Positions 38,867-39,034 of a stretch of DNA of 39,034 bases are shown here, piece after piece. Source of the stretch: Acidobacteriota bacterium (lineage in GTDB: Bacteria > Acidobacteriota > Terriglobia > Versatilivoradales > Versatilivoraceae). Made by a program: the position numbers and the translations under genes. The stretch lies in contig JAJECY010000186.1 of NCBI GenBank assembly GCA_022821775.1, positions 1 through 39,034 on the forward strand. The letters are read 5' to 3'. The notes below the pieces were generated by a model. That model made no database searches and was not told where the DNA came from. It worked only from the letters and a program-made list of their open reading frames with translations. Every line of letters begins with the position of its first letter. The stretch's first letter is position 1.

Positions 38867-39034
38867 GGCGCAGAAACTATTCGTCCGGTTAATCGGAACT
38901 TCACCGAACAAAAAACGATCAAGTATTAGGTAAGTACCTGTATTTATGAGACATATCTGTCTGGAGAGGCTATGTCAGGATGTATAAGTGTTGCCATGTA
39001 TATAAAAGGTGTTGTGTCCGTGTATAGTCTTATG
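38867..39034. other. AT-rich edge, no clear gene
   Basis: The last ~165 bases are much more AT-rich than the rest of the window. No recognisable coding sequence is complete here. AGGTAAGTACCT near 38930 is a small inverted repeat. Confidence 0.4.
38972..39034 (+). CDS. possible start of an unidentified gene running off the window
   Basis: ATG 38972 follows GGAGAGG and opens a frame (MSGCISVAMYIKGVVSVYSLM) that is still open at the last base. It is only 21 codons and is not recognisable. The AT-rich composition could mean a foreign or mobile segment begins here. Confidence 0.2.
   Translation, partial: MSGCISVAMYIKGVVSVYSLM

Overview
The window is a GC-rich bacterial chromosome segment with 29 protein genes that look real or recently broken, plus several decayed genes and dispersed repeats. 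No RNA gene or CRISPR array was recognised. The gene set suggests an Acidobacteriota bacterium (Solibacter/Bryobacter-like). The reasons are a very long secreted NHL-propeller protein with the 'ITTVAGTGxxGYSGDGGPA' type of repeat, two DUF1549/DUF1553 + DUF1501 modules, many Tat-exported Gfo/Idh/MocA oxidoreductases, and a periplasmic-type CxxCH/toroid protein. Planctomycetota or Verrucomicrobiota share many of these families, so the phylum call is an inference.

Layout. 1-1652: the end of an inositol-dehydrogenase-like Gfo/Idh/MocA gene and an HpcH/HpaI class II aldolase. 1725-8342: a secreted DUF3500 protein, a frameshifted gene tail, and a 1771-residue secreted metzincin-FnIII-NHL protein. 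8343-9050: an ECF sigma-factor remnant run into the tail of another gene. 9051-14933: a three-gene plus-strand module of a PPC-domain protein, a DUF1549/DUF1553 cytochrome-like protein and a DUF1501 protein. 15229-22449: VOC protein, MFS transporter, Tat-exported Gfo/Idh/MocA, Tat-exported TIM-barrel protein, a ParE-type toxin-antitoxin pair, a second Tat-exported Gfo/Idh/MocA, and a D-2-hydroxyacid dehydrogenase. 22450-23077: a non-coding stretch ending in a broken AbrB/VapB antitoxin. 23078-24043 (minus): a Tat-type TIM-barrel protein. 24169-29780: a compact run of ThDP enzyme, 3-hydroxyacyl-CoA-dehydrogenase family enzyme, SDR, small membrane protein and sodium:solute symporter. 29798-33833 (minus): a second DUF1549/DUF1553 + DUF1501 module. 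33960-34865 (minus): EamA permease. 34964-36159: an amidase broken by a one-base frameshift. 36492-38722: a Gfo/Idh/MocA homologue lacking the usual Lys, and the CxxCH toroid protein. The last 300 bases hold a repeat and an AT-rich edge.

How it fits together. The enzymes from 1 to 1652 and from 15229 to 29780 read as machinery for taking up and oxidising a sugar, cyclitol or sugar-acid-like compound. Tat-exported NAD(P)-type oxidoreductases and TIM-barrel isomerases would act outside the cytoplasmic membrane, two permeases (MFS, SSS) would import products, and cytoplasmic dehydrogenases, a ThDP lyase/ligase and an aldolase would process them. No substrate can be read from the sequence. The two DUF1549/DUF1553 + DUF1501 modules are always-paired secreted families of unknown function. 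The window also shows active decay: a sigma factor, an antitoxin, an amidase and a gene tail are each broken, and fold-back repeats sit between genes.
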